A DNA stretch of 64,000 nt from Sphaerulina vaccinii (Eukaryota > Ascomycota > Dothideomycetes > Mycosphaerellales > Mycosphaerellaceae): the NCBI GenBank assembly GCA_022570795.1, contig JAKUDP010000007.1:620001-684000 (forward strand), in the 5' to 3' direction. This document shows positions 1 through 10,232 of this stretch, one piece after another. The notes under the pieces were generated by a model. It searched no databases. It was not told where the DNA came from and saw nothing but the letters and a program-made list of their open reading frames with translations. A program made the position numbers and the translations under genes. The stretch's first letter is position 1. Each line of letters opens with the position of its first letter.

Positions 1-1331
1 GAGGTTCGTGTCCAGGACGTGTTTCATAGCACCGACATCTTGACCACGCATGAGAACCGCAAAGATGGCTTGGATACGCTCCCGACCAAAGGCTTGAATC
101 CACAGGGCCCTAAGCTGTTCGCAATGGCCATAGTGGAATATCCACCAGAACGGAATGCCACTTTGGTCATCTATGAGCGCAAGCTGATTCTCGACTCTCT
201 GCACCTCGAATGTCCGATGAGGTGACCTGAATATGTCCAGGCCGAATATAGCACTCAGATGCTTGCACTGCATCGATACTGCAGCTAGTGAACTTGGTGC
301 ATGAGCTGCGTGCTCTTTACGTAGCACCATATTTGCCAGAGCAAGAAGATCGAGGCTATAGTCTGCCCGCAAAGACTCGTTTCCACTGCCTGCAATGCCA
401 AGGAGTGCGTATGCTCGATCATGAGGATCGGCGCAAGCAAGTTCACTTGATGCCAGTATCTGCGAATACAGGCTCGGTCTACTAGTAGTCTCTAGTCGTG
501 CTTGCTGCACTTGACCGACGAGCATATATGCTGGACTGTCTGGCAAAGCATCTTGCCAGAGATACTTGACTAAGCCAGTATGGAACAGGTTGCCAAAGAA
601 CGCTGCGAAGGCTTCGTATGGGAGAGATAAGTGTCCGCATCTCGTGGTTACCGCTTTGCCGAAAACTATCTCTTGCAAGATCCATAAGCGAGTCCAGTAT
701 GCCCGATGACACAAGTGCCAGATAGCTTCACCCGCATTGCCCTTCCAAGCCTTCTTATTGCTATTGGCACTCCTGATACTGCGTACTGCCAGGTCACTGC
801 TGGCATAAGTTGGTCCGAGCCATGACATGACCTCTTGTGCACCTTGATAGATCCTAGCCATCAGCTCAACTTGATGCGTCCTCTCACGTTGATCGTCCTG
901 GTTGATGCATAGCGCATCGATCCAGATAGGTCTTCCGTGAAGGATATCCGACCTCGCAGCTTCTTTGAGAATTCGAAACAGGTTCTTGCGCACCGGCATT
1001 AAGACTTCATTCAGGCGCACCGTGTGATTGGCGCAGGGCCGTCCCCAAGTATACGAAGGGCGACATACTTTGGCGTCGAAGTCAGAGGGACCTGGTATAG
1101 TCGACATGAGATCACTCCAGAAACATTGATTTTGATGTCGTCGATCAAGCGAATCTCATCGCTCTCAGGATCGAGGCGAGCATACACCTCTTGAACGCTG
1201 CTGATCGTTGACGAACTTGCGTCGTCGCTGCCAGTAGCACTTGCGAATGGGGCTTCGGTCCATTCGCTCCAGGACCAGAGGGCTCCTAACTCCTGCGAAA
1301 CAGTGGTGATCGCAATATCATCGGATTGCAT
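1..1331 (-). CDS. HET-domain (heterokaryon incompatibility) protein, partial and frameshifted
   Basis: The gene starts at an ATG at 1329-1331 and runs off the left edge. The first ~90 codons end in the start of the HET domain (P-KYVAL). The reading frame then shifts by one base near 1054-1058, and the next frame continues with SYTWG, WIDALCINQDD, a segment like MARIYQGAQEVMSWLG, and DPHDRAYALLGI, with no stop to base 1. These are the three conserved blocks of the HET domain, which in ascomycetes triggers cell death after non-self fusion or acts as an NLR-like effector domain. Restoring one base before the SYTWG codons would give a single open frame, so this is either a one-base deletion allele or a sequencing indel. 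No intron with GT..AG fits at that point. The C-terminal part lies outside the window. Confidence 0.85.
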
Positions 1332-1375
1332 CAGGTTGCATCAGACTGCATCAGGTCACATCAGGTCATGCCTGA
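1326..1375. repeat. 10-bp tandem repeat with rotating start codons
   Basis: About five imperfect copies of a 10-bp unit (TTGCATCAGG on the plus strand) overlap and precede the HET start codon. Read on the minus strand each unit carries an ATG (at 1361, 1351, 1341 and 1331), so successive ATGs fall in successive frames. The upstream ATGs open very short reading frames. Confidence 0.8.
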
Positions 1376-1696
1376 TCATTTTGGAGCAGAAGATGAATAT
1401 AAGCGGGCGTAGAGAGTAGTAAAGAGAGGTTCAGCAGCTTAGGTTCAGCTGAAGCGGAGCTGAAGCGGCGAACTTACCATGGGGCAAAGGTCCTACCGCG
1501 CAAGCCTTGGCACCACTCGCTTGCCTGCTGCAATCCTTGCAATCACACAGATGTATCTGCGCGCCTCATTGGGCCCACTCGGAGAGCGCACAGGCTCGGA
1601 AAGGCTCTTGAAGGTGGGAATTCAGACTCGTGCCTTATTTTCGAGGCTTATTCCAGCTGGAACGTTCACATAGGTCGCATACAGGTTACTCCGCAC
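1332..1696. other. Intergenic, HET 5' side
   Basis: Apart from the 10-bp repeats at its left end, I see no gene or repeat here. Short open frames on the plus strand show no family resemblance or coding signature. Confidence 0.5.
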
Positions 1697-2545
1697 TTAT
1701 GTGTTTGCTCTCAATTCTGCCGTGAACTTCGCCCTCAAGTCCGCTAGGAACTCCCGATACTGCGCGGAGGAGCATATCCTAAAGTAATTCCCTGAAGTGG
1801 TGTGAGAAGTTTTCATCTCAAGCCGGGTATTGATGAGTTCGTCCAGTCGGCTCGGGAGTATATCCTTTCTCTCCTCGTAGTACTTGAACACTGTGGCGTG
1901 CGCAATGTCGACTGCCCTGATCCAAGGCGACTGGAAGTCAAAGTCACGCTCACTTCTCCTGGTTACGCCCAACCATGCCGGATCGCAGTAAGGCGCTCGC
2001 AAACCATCCTCTGCTTTGAAAATAACTCTTGGAAATACCACGCTCATACCCAACCATGGCTTGCACAGCATTTGGACATGCTCTTTCGGTAAAGAGAGGA
2101 GCCAGCGGTTGACGTTCCGCGGGCCGCACTTGAACCGCATGGTGACTTGTCCATAGTGTAGTGGAGCATATCGTTCGCGACACGCTCGATTGACATGGAG
2201 CAGAGACGGAGCACGTCTGGCTCGTATGTGTGCCTTGATCGTGTGGCGTCGTGGTCTGGAGTGGCACGTCCGCTCGCTTGTAACTTTTGTATAATGATAT
2301 TCTTCGTTCGGCGCGATGAAGAACATTGCTTCGTAGATCATGTCGACCAGTTCCTGAGGCAGGTCTTGAACGCAATGATTGACATAGGCTGCGATTATTG
2401 GGTCAGATTGATTGATCGCACGCGCAATTACGATGCGATTAAAGGCTCTAATTGATCGCAACCAGAATCGTAAGGCGAATTTGGTTGCAACCGCACGCTC
2501 TGGAGTCTGTGCGTACGCGTTATTTGCCAAGATTACGCGTTGCAC
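1697..2545 (-). CDS. F-box/2EXR-like hypothetical protein, 5' end unresolved
   Basis: The open frame reads about 280 codons to a stop at 1697. It holds an F-box/2EXR-like helix (LPQELVDMIYEAMF) near its first quarter and then a segment resembling the 'inner' 2EXR element (LLHVNRACRERYAPLHYG). Proteins of this type are abundant in Mycosphaerella-type fungi and have no defined function. There is no in-frame ATG before the F-box helix: the frame opens after a TAA near 2610 and the first Met falls inside the helix. So either a short upstream exon is missing from this model or the gene is a relic. A 20-bp inverted repeat arm lies inside the coding segment at 2372-2391. Confidence 0.45.
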   Translation of the reverse strand: MQRVILANNAYAQTPERAVATKFALRFWLRSIRAFNRIVIARAINQSDPIIAAYVNHCVQDLPQELVDMIYEAMFFIAPNEEYHYTKVTSERTCHSRPRRHTIKAHIRARRAPSLLHVNRACRERYAPLHYGQVTMRFKCGPRNVNRWLLSLPKEHVQMLCKPWLGMSVVFPRVIFKAEDGLRAPYCDPAWLGVTRRSERDFDFQSPWIRAVDIAHATVFKYYEERKDILPSRLDELINTRLEMKTSHTTSGNYFRICSSAQYREFLADLRAKFTAELRANT

Positions 2546-2732
2546 GCGTTTAGGGCTGATCCGCCGCGGAGATGATGCTGCTGGATTACCCGATTAGGCA
2601 TTCCCGCTGCCGTAAGAAGTGGTTGCAATTAACCAGGCTAATTGCAACTCTGCGCCTGCGGTTGCAACAAGTGGTCTTGGCAATGCGATCCGAGGTCAAG
2701 ATTGGTTGCGATCAGCCTATGTCAATCATTGC
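2372..2732. repeat. 20-bp perfect inverted repeat flanking 321 bp
   Basis: The sequence GCAATGATTGACATAGGCTG at 2372-2391 recurs as its exact reverse complement at 2713-2732. The intervening DNA is unusually rich in GGTTGCAA/TTGCAACC words (around 2483, 2620, 2640, 2661 and 2703). No transposase is present. It could be a small non-autonomous element or an inverted duplication. Confidence 0.6.
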
Positions 2733-2940
2733 TTGAACGCACTGTTCTAAGGTCTTGTTGGCGGCCATGACGACGAGGCGGAGGAGGAGATCGATGATGT
2801 ATGAGCAGTTGCTGTTGAAAATCTTTGCCCAGAGCTTTGCGCAAGGTGTCGTCGCAATTCGGTATCCTTGGTTCTTTACGTGGTAGACTTAGGGGATGAC
2901 TCCACACGTCCCAGATTCTCGCGGCATCACCAGACCTGAA

Positions 2941-3686
2941 TCAGTCTTCTTCACCTCTCTTTGCTAAGCTCCTCACAGCGAAGATCAAAGTCCTGCGATC
3001 TGTATCCATGACTGTAGTCCTGTTAATAACGATCCCCAGTTTCTCCAGTCCGCGCTGGAAGAGCTTCGTGATCTCCATCGTAGACTGATCATCGAAATTA
3101 TCTAAATCACGCAGAAGAACAGAGATTTGTTCCAGCCCAGTCAGTGTAGCAAGAGCTTCTGGTAGAACAGGAGGGTATTGCTCCGAGACCCCTTGTATGC
3201 GCTGTTCGTCGGTCCAGGACTTGAGGTGAACCATAGTGATAGCCGCACTTTGCTCAGGGTCGAGGGTATAAGAAACGAAGTCGTATATTGCCCGTTGAGA
3301 CGAGAACGCGAACATGTTGTGGGAGTAGGGAATCAGTCGAGTCTCTGCGTGGATGTCCCTGCAGGTGCGGAGCAGAGACATGCGGTAAGGTTGAGAGGTG
3401 TTGAACAGGTGAAACCAGTCGAAAGTCTGAGACGGTCCGATGAGTGGTGTGCTGAGAACGTAGAACTCTCTGACGCTGGACGCTGTACATTTGCGCTTCG
3501 CTTTCATGTGGAAGGCACGTCCGCCGAGAGCGTATTGCCAGATTGTATCACGTAGCTCTCGTGGTAAGCGCCAGAGATGGCATATGTCCCTCCGTTACTT
3601 GGTCAGTATGAACATAGAACACGACGTGTCGCACCTTACTCTGCGCCAGGCTCATTGCTGCTGATATCCAGCACGGATCGCGTCAT
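2941..3686 (-). CDS. 2EXR-type protein, two exons
   Basis: Spliced model: exon 1 3640-3686 and exon 2 2941-3589, with a 50-nt intron 3590-3639 (GTAAGG donor, TACTGAC branch, AG acceptor), giving about 231 residues. I added exon 1 because it continues the frame of exon 2 into a proper 2EXR start: LPRELRDTIWQYALGG follows the splice, and LLRTCRDIHAETRLIPY with a following FAF strand is the second half of the domain. 2EXR proteins are a large fungal family of unknown function, often scored as F-box-like. The C-terminal half (LTGLEQISVLL...) looks like the helical extension seen in relatives. The function is unknown. Confidence 0.7.
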
Positions 3687-4348
3687 TTGAGATATACGTT
3701 GAGCTTGTGGAAGATGGAGAAAGACGAAGACGAAGAGTGAACGTAGATGGTATGAAGGGATTGATCTTTTCACAGCGCGGGGCTGTCTGGGCAATGTCCG
3801 GGTAGTCCTTGTGCTTTCCAGGATGGTTGAGCCTGTGCTGGCCGGGGTCGACAATTTCATGTCGAAAGCGTCGCATCCTTCTCGCAGCCTCATTGCCTCT
3901 TCTCCGAAACAATGACCGTGCCGTTGCGGAGTAGGACGCCGAGGTATACGGTGAGAGCTGCATGTGTTTCCCGAAAGACCTTTCGGACATCGCGCTGCGT
4001 TCAGGTTGATGCTATAGCAGTCCTGCTATCAGAGTGCGCCGCGTGTATTCGCGCACCGGGAGACCTAATCTTTCGATGTCCTGGAGACATGGGAGTAGCT
4101 TGACATCGTTGCTTTGTACATGTCCCTTCTTAGTAGCCAGGAAAGCTCGTCGTGCAGCAATTTCTCAGGATGTCGCATGAAGCACGATCTTTACTTGCTA
4201 TAGTAGCAGTTCCGTAGCAGTTCCGTAGAGAGTATCCCTCTGAGCTGAAGTTATCGTGGACGTTGCAGGCGTTGCTCCACGTTGCCAGACACTGACTCGT
4301 GTCGCGTAGGAGACCACCCAAAGCACCTCCTCTCGTCCAAGTTGCACC
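3687..4348. other. Intergenic
   Basis: No gene is supported. Open frames on both strands here are short, lack recognisable domains and mostly start at non-ATG codons. A short direct repeat (AGCAGTTCCGTAG) occurs near 4205-4230. Confidence 0.5.
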
Positions 4349-4888
4349 CTACGACGCTCCCCTTGGCGGAAACGAGCTCTCCTTCATGACTCCCTCCTTG
4401 TCCACTCTGACAAACCGCATCACGCCCAACTCCAACCACTTCCCCTTCCACCCATCCAGCTTCATCAGCGTCGCCTCGTCCTGACAATCCGGAACCCAGA
4501 ATCCGCTCTCGTACTCCTGCTGCTCAGCCTTGATCGCTTGCTCGAGCAGACTCTGGCGATTGCTCGGTGGTCTACCAGACCTTCTCTCCTTTCTCAAAGT
4601 TGCCAATTCCTCGTCGTGCCGGCTGAGATACTCCTCGATGTGAGATTTGATGGTGTCCAGATCCAGAGGATGTAACGTCTCCGGGAGTTTATCTTGGAAG
4701 AATGCTATCCTGTCTAGGAAAGTTCGGTTCTGCTTCTGCCGTGTGGAATGCATATTCGCGACCCGCTCATCTCGCGCTCCAGCATTGCGAATTCTTTTGG
4801 CATCTCGACTGTTTTCGTGGAGAGAGTTGATCTTAGCGCCCTTCTTCTTGTGGACATGCTTGACGACCTTGCTGTGCTGAGAAGGCAT
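4349..4888 (-). CDS. TMA16: Translation machinery-associated protein 16 (TMA16)
   Basis: A 179-residue protein starting at the ATG at 4886-4888. The frame is open further upstream, but the start MPSQHSK followed by a basic KKKGAKINSLHENSRDAKR block matches the N-terminus of TMA16. The remainder has the family's helical region (RIAFFQDKL, LDTIKSHIEEYLSRHDEELATLRKERRSGRP) and the C-terminal acidic/aromatic tail (GFWVPDCQDEATLMKLDGWKGKW). TMA16 is a nuclear protein bound to late pre-60S ribosomal particles. No intron is needed. It is transcribed divergently from EXO1, with 327 bp between the start codons. Confidence 0.88.
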   Translation of the reverse strand: MPSQHSKVVKHVHKKKGAKINSLHENSRDAKRIRNAGARDERVANMHSTRQKQNRTFLDRIAFFQDKLPETLHPLDLDTIKSHIEEYLSRHDEELATLRKERRSGRPPSNRQSLLEQAIKAEQQEYESGFWVPDCQDEATLMKLDGWKGKWLELGVMRFVRVDKEGVMKESSFPPRGAS

Positions 4889-5215
4889 GGTCGCGGTACT
4901 GTTTTGTTTGTGATGTTGTGGTTGTTGATGCGGTGATGGTTTGCCACTAGAAATTTCCCAGGATGATGCCAATAGAGTTTCGGTTTCGCTAGAATGCTTG
5001 GTATGCATCGACGCGCTTGCTGCTGCGTTCTGACGCGACTTGGAGATCCACTCCACTCCAATTGAAGATCGAACCTCACATTTGGCAAGAAGTGCAGCCT
5101 TCCGACAACTTCTCCTCCACCACCACCGGCAGACGACATATCGACTGACCGCCAGACATGAGCGCGATAACAGACTAATCAGATACTATCACCAGCAACA
5201 GCACCAGCCGGCAGC
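4889..5215. promoter_or_regulatory. Shared TMA16/EXO1 divergent promoter region
   Basis: This 327-bp interval separates two start codons pointing away from each other, so it must contain both promoters and 5' leaders. A CAGCAACAGCACCAGCCGGCA stretch just upstream of the EXO1 start is Gln-codon-like low complexity. I see no confident TATA box. Confidence 0.5.
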
Positions 5216-7641
5216 ATGGGTATTCAAGGTACAATTCACCCTTCTCGCAGTCACTAACCTACCTCACCGGCACCACTTCAGCAGACAGCACCAGCTAATG
5301 CCAGTGTGTTATGCTCCAGGCCTGCTCCCTCTGCTAAAGAGCATCCACAAACCAACTCACCTCCGCAACTTCGCCGGACAGACGCTCGGAGTCGACGCCT
5401 ATGGCTGGATGCACCGCGGCACTGTGGCGTGTGCCATTGAGCTCGCCGAGGGCAAGCCCACCCGGAAACACATTGACTTTGTCATGCACCGCGTACGTAT
5501 GCTCATACACTTCGGCGTGAAGCCCTATCTCGTGTTCGACGGCGATTATCTACCAAGTAAAGCACATACTGAGAAGGATCGGGCTGCGCGACGGAAAGAG
5601 AGCAAGCGCATTGGGTTGGAGATGTTGAGGATGGGAAGACCTTCACAGGCGCAGTTGGAGTTGCAGAAGGCAGTGGACGTCACGCCGGTCATGGCCAGGG
5701 AGATTATTGAGGAGTTGAAAAAGTTGGAGGTGGAATATGTGGTGGCGCCGTACGAAGCGGACAGTCAATTGGCATACCTTGAGAAACAGGGCTTGATCGA
5801 TGGTGTCTTGAGCGAAGACTCGGATCTCTTGGTCTTTGGTGTCAATTGCCTCCTCACCAAACTTGATCAGTACGGAGAGTGTGTCATGGTAAGGACTCGC
5901 CCTTGTTCCCCTCACATGCTCTGCATATTCGCTAATATGACTAGGTCAACCGCGAGGACTTCACCTCCGTCCGCGACATCAGTCTCGTAGGCTGGTCTGA
6001 CAAGGAGTTCCGCATGATGGCTATGCTGAGTGGCTGCGACTACTTACCTGGCATCGACAAGATGGGTCTCAAGACCGCTTATCGTCTGGTTCGCAAGCAC
6101 AAGACTGTCGAGAAGGTCGTGCGGACTGTACAGTTCGATGGCAAGATGAAAGTGCCCAAGGATTATCTCGAGTCTTTCCACCGAGCAGAGCGAACCTTCA
6201 TGCACCCATGGGTCTTCGATCCTGTGAGTATTCCCAAAGGAAAGGACGCTATCGTGATCGAGACATCTGCTAAGTTTCTGTCCAGGTTGCGCAACGTCTT
6301 GTTCATCTCAATCCACTACCTGTTGGCCTGACAGTCGAAACGATGCCATACATCGGAAAGTACGTTGAGCCCAATCTGGCTTATGGCGTCGCCAATGGCG
6401 AGCTCGACCCAAACACCAAGAAGGTCATCGTCTTGCCAACCAGACTTTACCACCCGGGACACCCCAGACGATCCATTTCTACTCCAATCGAGAAGCACAT
6501 CGGCAGGCCAATCGACGAGTACTTCAAGACAGGCCGAACACCACTCGCTGAGCTGGACCCGAACTCCTTCTCACACTCGCAGAGCCAACAGGAACTGCTC
6601 GAGCGGCAAGGAACGGCACCATGGACTGCAAACCCGGTTCCCATCCCTCAGCGCGAGTCCTCGATGTCAGCACCTCGCCCGACACAGATACCTGCCCCTC
6701 GCGTCTTCGGCGGCTTGCGCACAAGCAGCTTGCAGCCACCCTCTTCAGCACCCCAAGCTTCACGCCGGACAGTGACCGATCCATCGCCAGCCCACCGAGC
6801 TTCACCTAAGAGGCAACGTCTGTGTTCGGACGCTGCTATCTCGGCTGCCATGAAGGGAGGAACAGTGGAGACAGCCACCAGTCGCTTCTTTGCAAAAGCT
6901 GCCACACATCCAAGCCCTTCCATTCGCAAGTCCAGTCGACGCAAGACTGAAGAGTTCGATTTGTGGTCTGATGACTCTGTGGCAGAGGCTCTTGCGGTGG
7001 CCCAAGAAGGACCTGGACCCGCTGAAGCTACGAAAGCTGCTACACCGTCTTCTCCTCGCAAGAGAAAGAAGCTGCAGGTCTTCACCGATTCTGCTGACCA
7101 GTCAACAGTCAGCACACCATCTCAGTCCACCGTCACCTCGACTGCCATGACTGCGCAATCACAGGCTTCCTTCAGCACGACTGCTACGTCTTTCAGTAGC
7201 ACTCCTTCACAGCAGCCCAGCGTCTTCAGCAAAGCTATACGGCTCGACTTCGAGGCTCTGCGCTACCAGAGCGGGTCCAAACTGACAGCACGAACTCCGC
7301 CATCACGCACCGTGTCCGCACCCCTCCTGTCCCGTACACCTATGCGACTGCCTTCAGCACTGGATATGGGTGTTAAGGAACAAAGCCCTGCAGACATAGA
7401 CGATAGTGGTATCGTCCTCGAGTCCCCTCCTGGTCTTCCCGCTACAGACTTGCGCTCCGACGCTGTCGAGACTGGTGACGATATCCTGGACGAGGCAGAG
7501 TGGCTCGCAATGGAGAAGGAGCCAGCCCAGTTCGCTCAAGCCCTGTCTGACTTGCCTGTGAAAGGCAGCGAAGACATGCTTGTGCCGGAGAGTCCTGAAG
7601 AGAAGGTACTCAACCTGGGCCGTTTCGCCTTCGGTGCCTAG
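5216..7641 (+). CDS. EXO1: Exonuclease 1 (XPG/Rad2 family)
   Basis: Four exons: 5216-5228, 5320-5888, 5945-6223, 6286-7641, coding for 738 residues. Exon 1 is only 13 nt (MGIQ plus one base) and joins exon 2 to give MGIQGLLPLLKS, the invariant Rad2 start. The XPG-N block has GVDAYGWMHRG and FDGDYLPSK, and the XPG-I block has APYEADSQLAYLEKQGLIDGVLSEDSDLLVFG, carrying the metal-binding acidic residues. The H3TH region follows (LSGCDYLPGIDKMGLKTAYRLV). The long C-terminal part is Ser/Pro-rich and disordered, as expected for the MutL/MutS-binding tail. EXO1 resects 5' ends in mismatch repair and double-strand-break repair in the nucleus. Length and motifs are normal and nothing suggests damage. 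Confidence 0.96.
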
Positions 7642-7850
7642 GCACCATGCCAACAATGTTCAGCACGATGCAGTATGAAAATGAAGAGCAGGAAACAGAG
7701 ACAGTACATAAGCATGATACCCGGTCTGGCGAACAGACCATGCCATTGTATGGAGCGTTAAGCGAGTAGCGAAAAGAATTTCTTGTTTCGGAGATACTCC
7801 CGGGCCAGAATGGCTCACTTCCCCAGGATTCGCGATCGACTGTGCCACTG

Positions 7851-8230
7851 AGTTTACAGAGAAGGCGAAGAACTAATTCATTAGGACGAAGCAGAGATAC
7901 TTGCCGACATGGCGTCTCTGAAATATCTGGTGGCGAGCCAGTCGAGGTATGTCTGTGACTACATTAGCTCAGACATTGCTAACTGCTTGAGATAGGCTTG
8001 CGACGCATATCTCCATGCACCAAGCGACCGACTATGCCATTGGAATTGCAGACAAGGCGAAGAACGGATCAATAGCATGAAGCAGAGATACTTGCTGACA
8101 TGGCATCTCTGAAATGCCCGGTAGCAGACCAGCTGAGGTATGTCTGTGGGTATATTAGCTCAGACATCGCTAATTGCTCGAGATAGGCTTAAGATCCATA
8201 TATCCGTACTCCGAGTAGCGACTGCGCTGA
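7851..8230. repeat. Two-copy diverged tandem duplication with a conserved hairpin
   Basis: Two neighbouring copies (about 7851-8041 and 8042-8230, period about 191 bp) share GAAGCAGAGATACTTGC, GAGGTATGTCTGTG, TATTAGCTCAGACAT and GAGATAGGCTT. Each holds a potential hairpin with AGAGA...TCTCT arms (7893-7919 and 8084-8110). The second base pair set changes from GCC/GGC to GCT/GGC and T/G to T/A, so pairing is kept. No reading frame is conserved between copies, so a non-coding element is more likely than a gene. Confidence 0.65.
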
Positions 8231-8465
8231 CGAGTTCGCAGTCATGACAGGATGACCAGAGTGCCTCATACCAGAGAACTTATGCGTGTGACAGCGAGGC
8301 TCTCAGCGATCTCGAACGCACCAAGCATCTCCAGTCAGCGACAAGGCTAGGACGATAAGAACGTCATGCAACACAGAGAGGCTCTGCTATCACACCCTTC
8401 CAGCGTCTACTGGTCATCGAGATCTATGTCTAGGATGTAGTGCGGCTGATTGAGATGAAGTCAAA
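8231..8465. other. Spacer before the ncRNA-like array
   Basis: No open frame of note and no copy of the repeat units on either side. Confidence 0.4.
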
Positions 8466-8502
8466 GTATGGATGTTCATATACAAGCACGGTTCATGGTT
8501 TG

Positions 8503-8660
8503 CAACGATCGTCCGTGGTCCAGTGGCACAGTCAGTAAGTCTTCAGCTATGTCTGACGCTCGAGTTGTCTCCAATTCTGACTGAAGCATTCCAGATCCTC
8601 TGGCGGTCTTCCTTATATGGATACGCCGCAGAGACTGGCACGATTGTTTTGCTTCCCACA
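8503..8660 (+). ncRNA. Putative pol III ncRNA unit 1
   Basis: CAACG at 8503, A box TGGTCCAGTGG at 8516-8526, hairpin at about 8535-8560 (TCAG pairs with CTGA, one internal mismatch), TTTTGC near 8647. TATAC lies about 25 bp upstream, near 8478. Extent is approximate: start taken at the CAA, end at the first oligo-T. Confidence 0.5.
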
Positions 8661-8742
8661 TTGCTTCTTTTGTCTGGATCTCTCTTCTGTTGCTGATGAG
8701 TGTGCAGACAACCTACATATACCATCTCATGTTTCCAGTTCA

Positions 8743-8885
8743 CAACGATCGTCCGTGGCCTAGTGGAATGATCAGTAAGTCGTCGGCTTCGATCGATGCT
8801 TGAACACTGCATTCGCAACTTTAGGCGAGAAATCTGGTCTGGATGTTGTATTCGCACCACCCAGGGAACTTGTCACGATTCTTTT
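8743..8885 (+). ncRNA. Putative pol III ncRNA unit 2
   Basis: TACATATA at 8714-8721, CAACG at 8743, A box TGGCCTAGTGG at 8756-8766, hairpin at 8777-8801 with stem pairs C-G, G-T, T-A, C-G, G-C beneath a GCTTCGAT loop and a bulged T, oligo-T at about 8880. Confidence 0.55.
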
Positions 8886-8962
8886 GCTCGTTGATATCTT
8901 CTTTTACTTTCACCGATGAGACGGCAGACAACCTACATATCACATCCCAAGTATCGACTCTA

Positions 8963-9115
8963 CAACGATCGTCCGTGGTCTAGTGGAATGATCAGTAAGT
9001 CGTCGGCTTTGATCGATGCTTGACTTCAGGAGAACGTGGAAGCTGAGTCCAGGTCTATGATTGACCTGCTCGCATCCAGATACCAGAACCCATGGCCTGT
9101 TGGGCGATTCTTTTG
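8963..9115 (+). ncRNA. Putative pol III ncRNA unit 3
   Basis: Nearly identical to unit 2 in its first 60 bases. TACATATC at 8934, CAACG at 8963, perfect A box TGGTCTAGTGG at 8976-8986, hairpin at 8997-9021, oligo-T in CGATTCTTTTGC at about 9110. Confidence 0.55.
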
Positions 9116-9205
9116 CTTTATGCCGGCACTTTGATAACCATGATCTTTTGCTTCCAACACCACGACCAATATCAATTACAAGTATGGATTCAAAGATGTG
9201 CTCTG

Positions 9206-9361
9206 CAACGGTCGTCAATGGTACAGTGGCAGTAGCAATAAGTCGTCAGATTTCTGATGCTTGTATATAAGACAAGGCACTAACGACCGCTGAGGCTACG
9301 ATAGCCTCCTTCCCTTTCTCTTGTTCTTTGGAAGTCGAGTGCATACAGGCAATTTTTTTTG
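9206..9361 (+). ncRNA. Putative pol III ncRNA unit 4
   Basis: CAACG at 9206, A box TGGTACAGTGG at 9219-9229, hairpin at 9240-9262 with TCAG/CTGA around an ATTT loop plus the conserved AAG/CTT base, then a run of eight T at about 9353-9360. Confidence 0.55.
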
Positions 9362-9466
9362 CCTTTTTGCCAACTCTCTCTTGTGCAATGTATCGTGTTG
9401 ACGATACTTTTGCAGACATCTCAGCCTCGAAAACAAGGTCTACATACGATCGAGACTGTCACCTCC

Positions 9467-9627
9467 CAACGATCGTCCATGGTCTAGTGGGCAACGCAAT
9501 AAGTCGTCAGAGTTCTGATGCTTGTGAACAAGGACAGACAATAACAGGCGCTGAGGCCAATACAGTCTCAAGCTGTTGTTTCTCCAACTCCAAATCGACT
9601 GGATACAGGCGATTGTTTCATCTTTTT
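9467..9627 (+). ncRNA. Putative pol III ncRNA unit 5
   Basis: TACATACGA at 9441, CAACG at 9467, perfect A box TGGTCTAGTGG at 9480-9490, hairpin at 9501-9523 with the same TCAG/CTGA stem as unit 4 and a changed loop (AGTT), T5 at about 9622-9626. Confidence 0.55.
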
Positions 9628-9728
9628 GCATTTCCTCTTCTGCTGTTTGTTAGAAGAAACGCTGATTCTGTTGCGGCATAAGTTAGTCCGACAGCAAGGT
9701 CTATATATGATGTGAGACTGTTATCTTG

Positions 9729-9876
9729 CAACGATCGTCCGTGGTCTAGTGGTATACATGTAATCCGCTAGCTTATGCTGCTGTTTGAGTTGAGTGGAGC
9801 GAGTGATGGCTCGACGTTGCTTTCCGTGTCATATCATCGTCACTCCTAATCTCGGCGGTTGTTCTGCAATCTTTTG
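9729..9876 (+). ncRNA. Putative pol III ncRNA unit 6
   Basis: TATATATGA at 9702, CAACG at 9729, perfect A box TGGTCTAGTGG at 9742-9752. The hairpin (about 9763-9784, AGC/GCT around TTAT) is the most diverged of the nine and lacks the AAGTCG lead. TTTTGC occurs at about 9872. Confidence 0.45.
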
Positions 9877-9948
9877 CCCCCTTGGTATCCTTTTGACATT
9901 GAATTGCCTGAGATGGAGGTCTGTATACGATCAGAAATGATCGATTCT

Positions 9949-10118
9949 CAACAGTCATCCGTGGTGTAGCGGTAAAACTGTAGTCATGCTCAACATAAGT
10001 CGCACCGACTATAGTGTGCTAGTGAAACAGATAGTCAGTGGATGAAGCCAGGCAACAATGCCTTGATAACATCGTCGAAGACCGTATACTACGACGCAGT
10101 AGTGCTTGTCTTTTTTTG
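9949..10118 (+). ncRNA. Putative pol III ncRNA unit 7
   Basis: TGTATACGA at 9922, CAAC at 9949, A box TGGTGTAGCGG at 9962-9972, hairpin at 9998-10020 with stem C-G, G-T, C-G, A-T, C-G beneath a CGACTATA loop. A run of seven T at about 10111-10117. Confidence 0.5.
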
Positions 10119-10232
10119 CTTCTGCATAGGAACTTGAATATGTTGTTTTGCTGCAACTTCGTCTTCTGTTACTTTTGCCGTTCAAGATGGTAGCAAGTTG
10201 AGGTATACATACCTCCTCAAATCCTCCATCCT

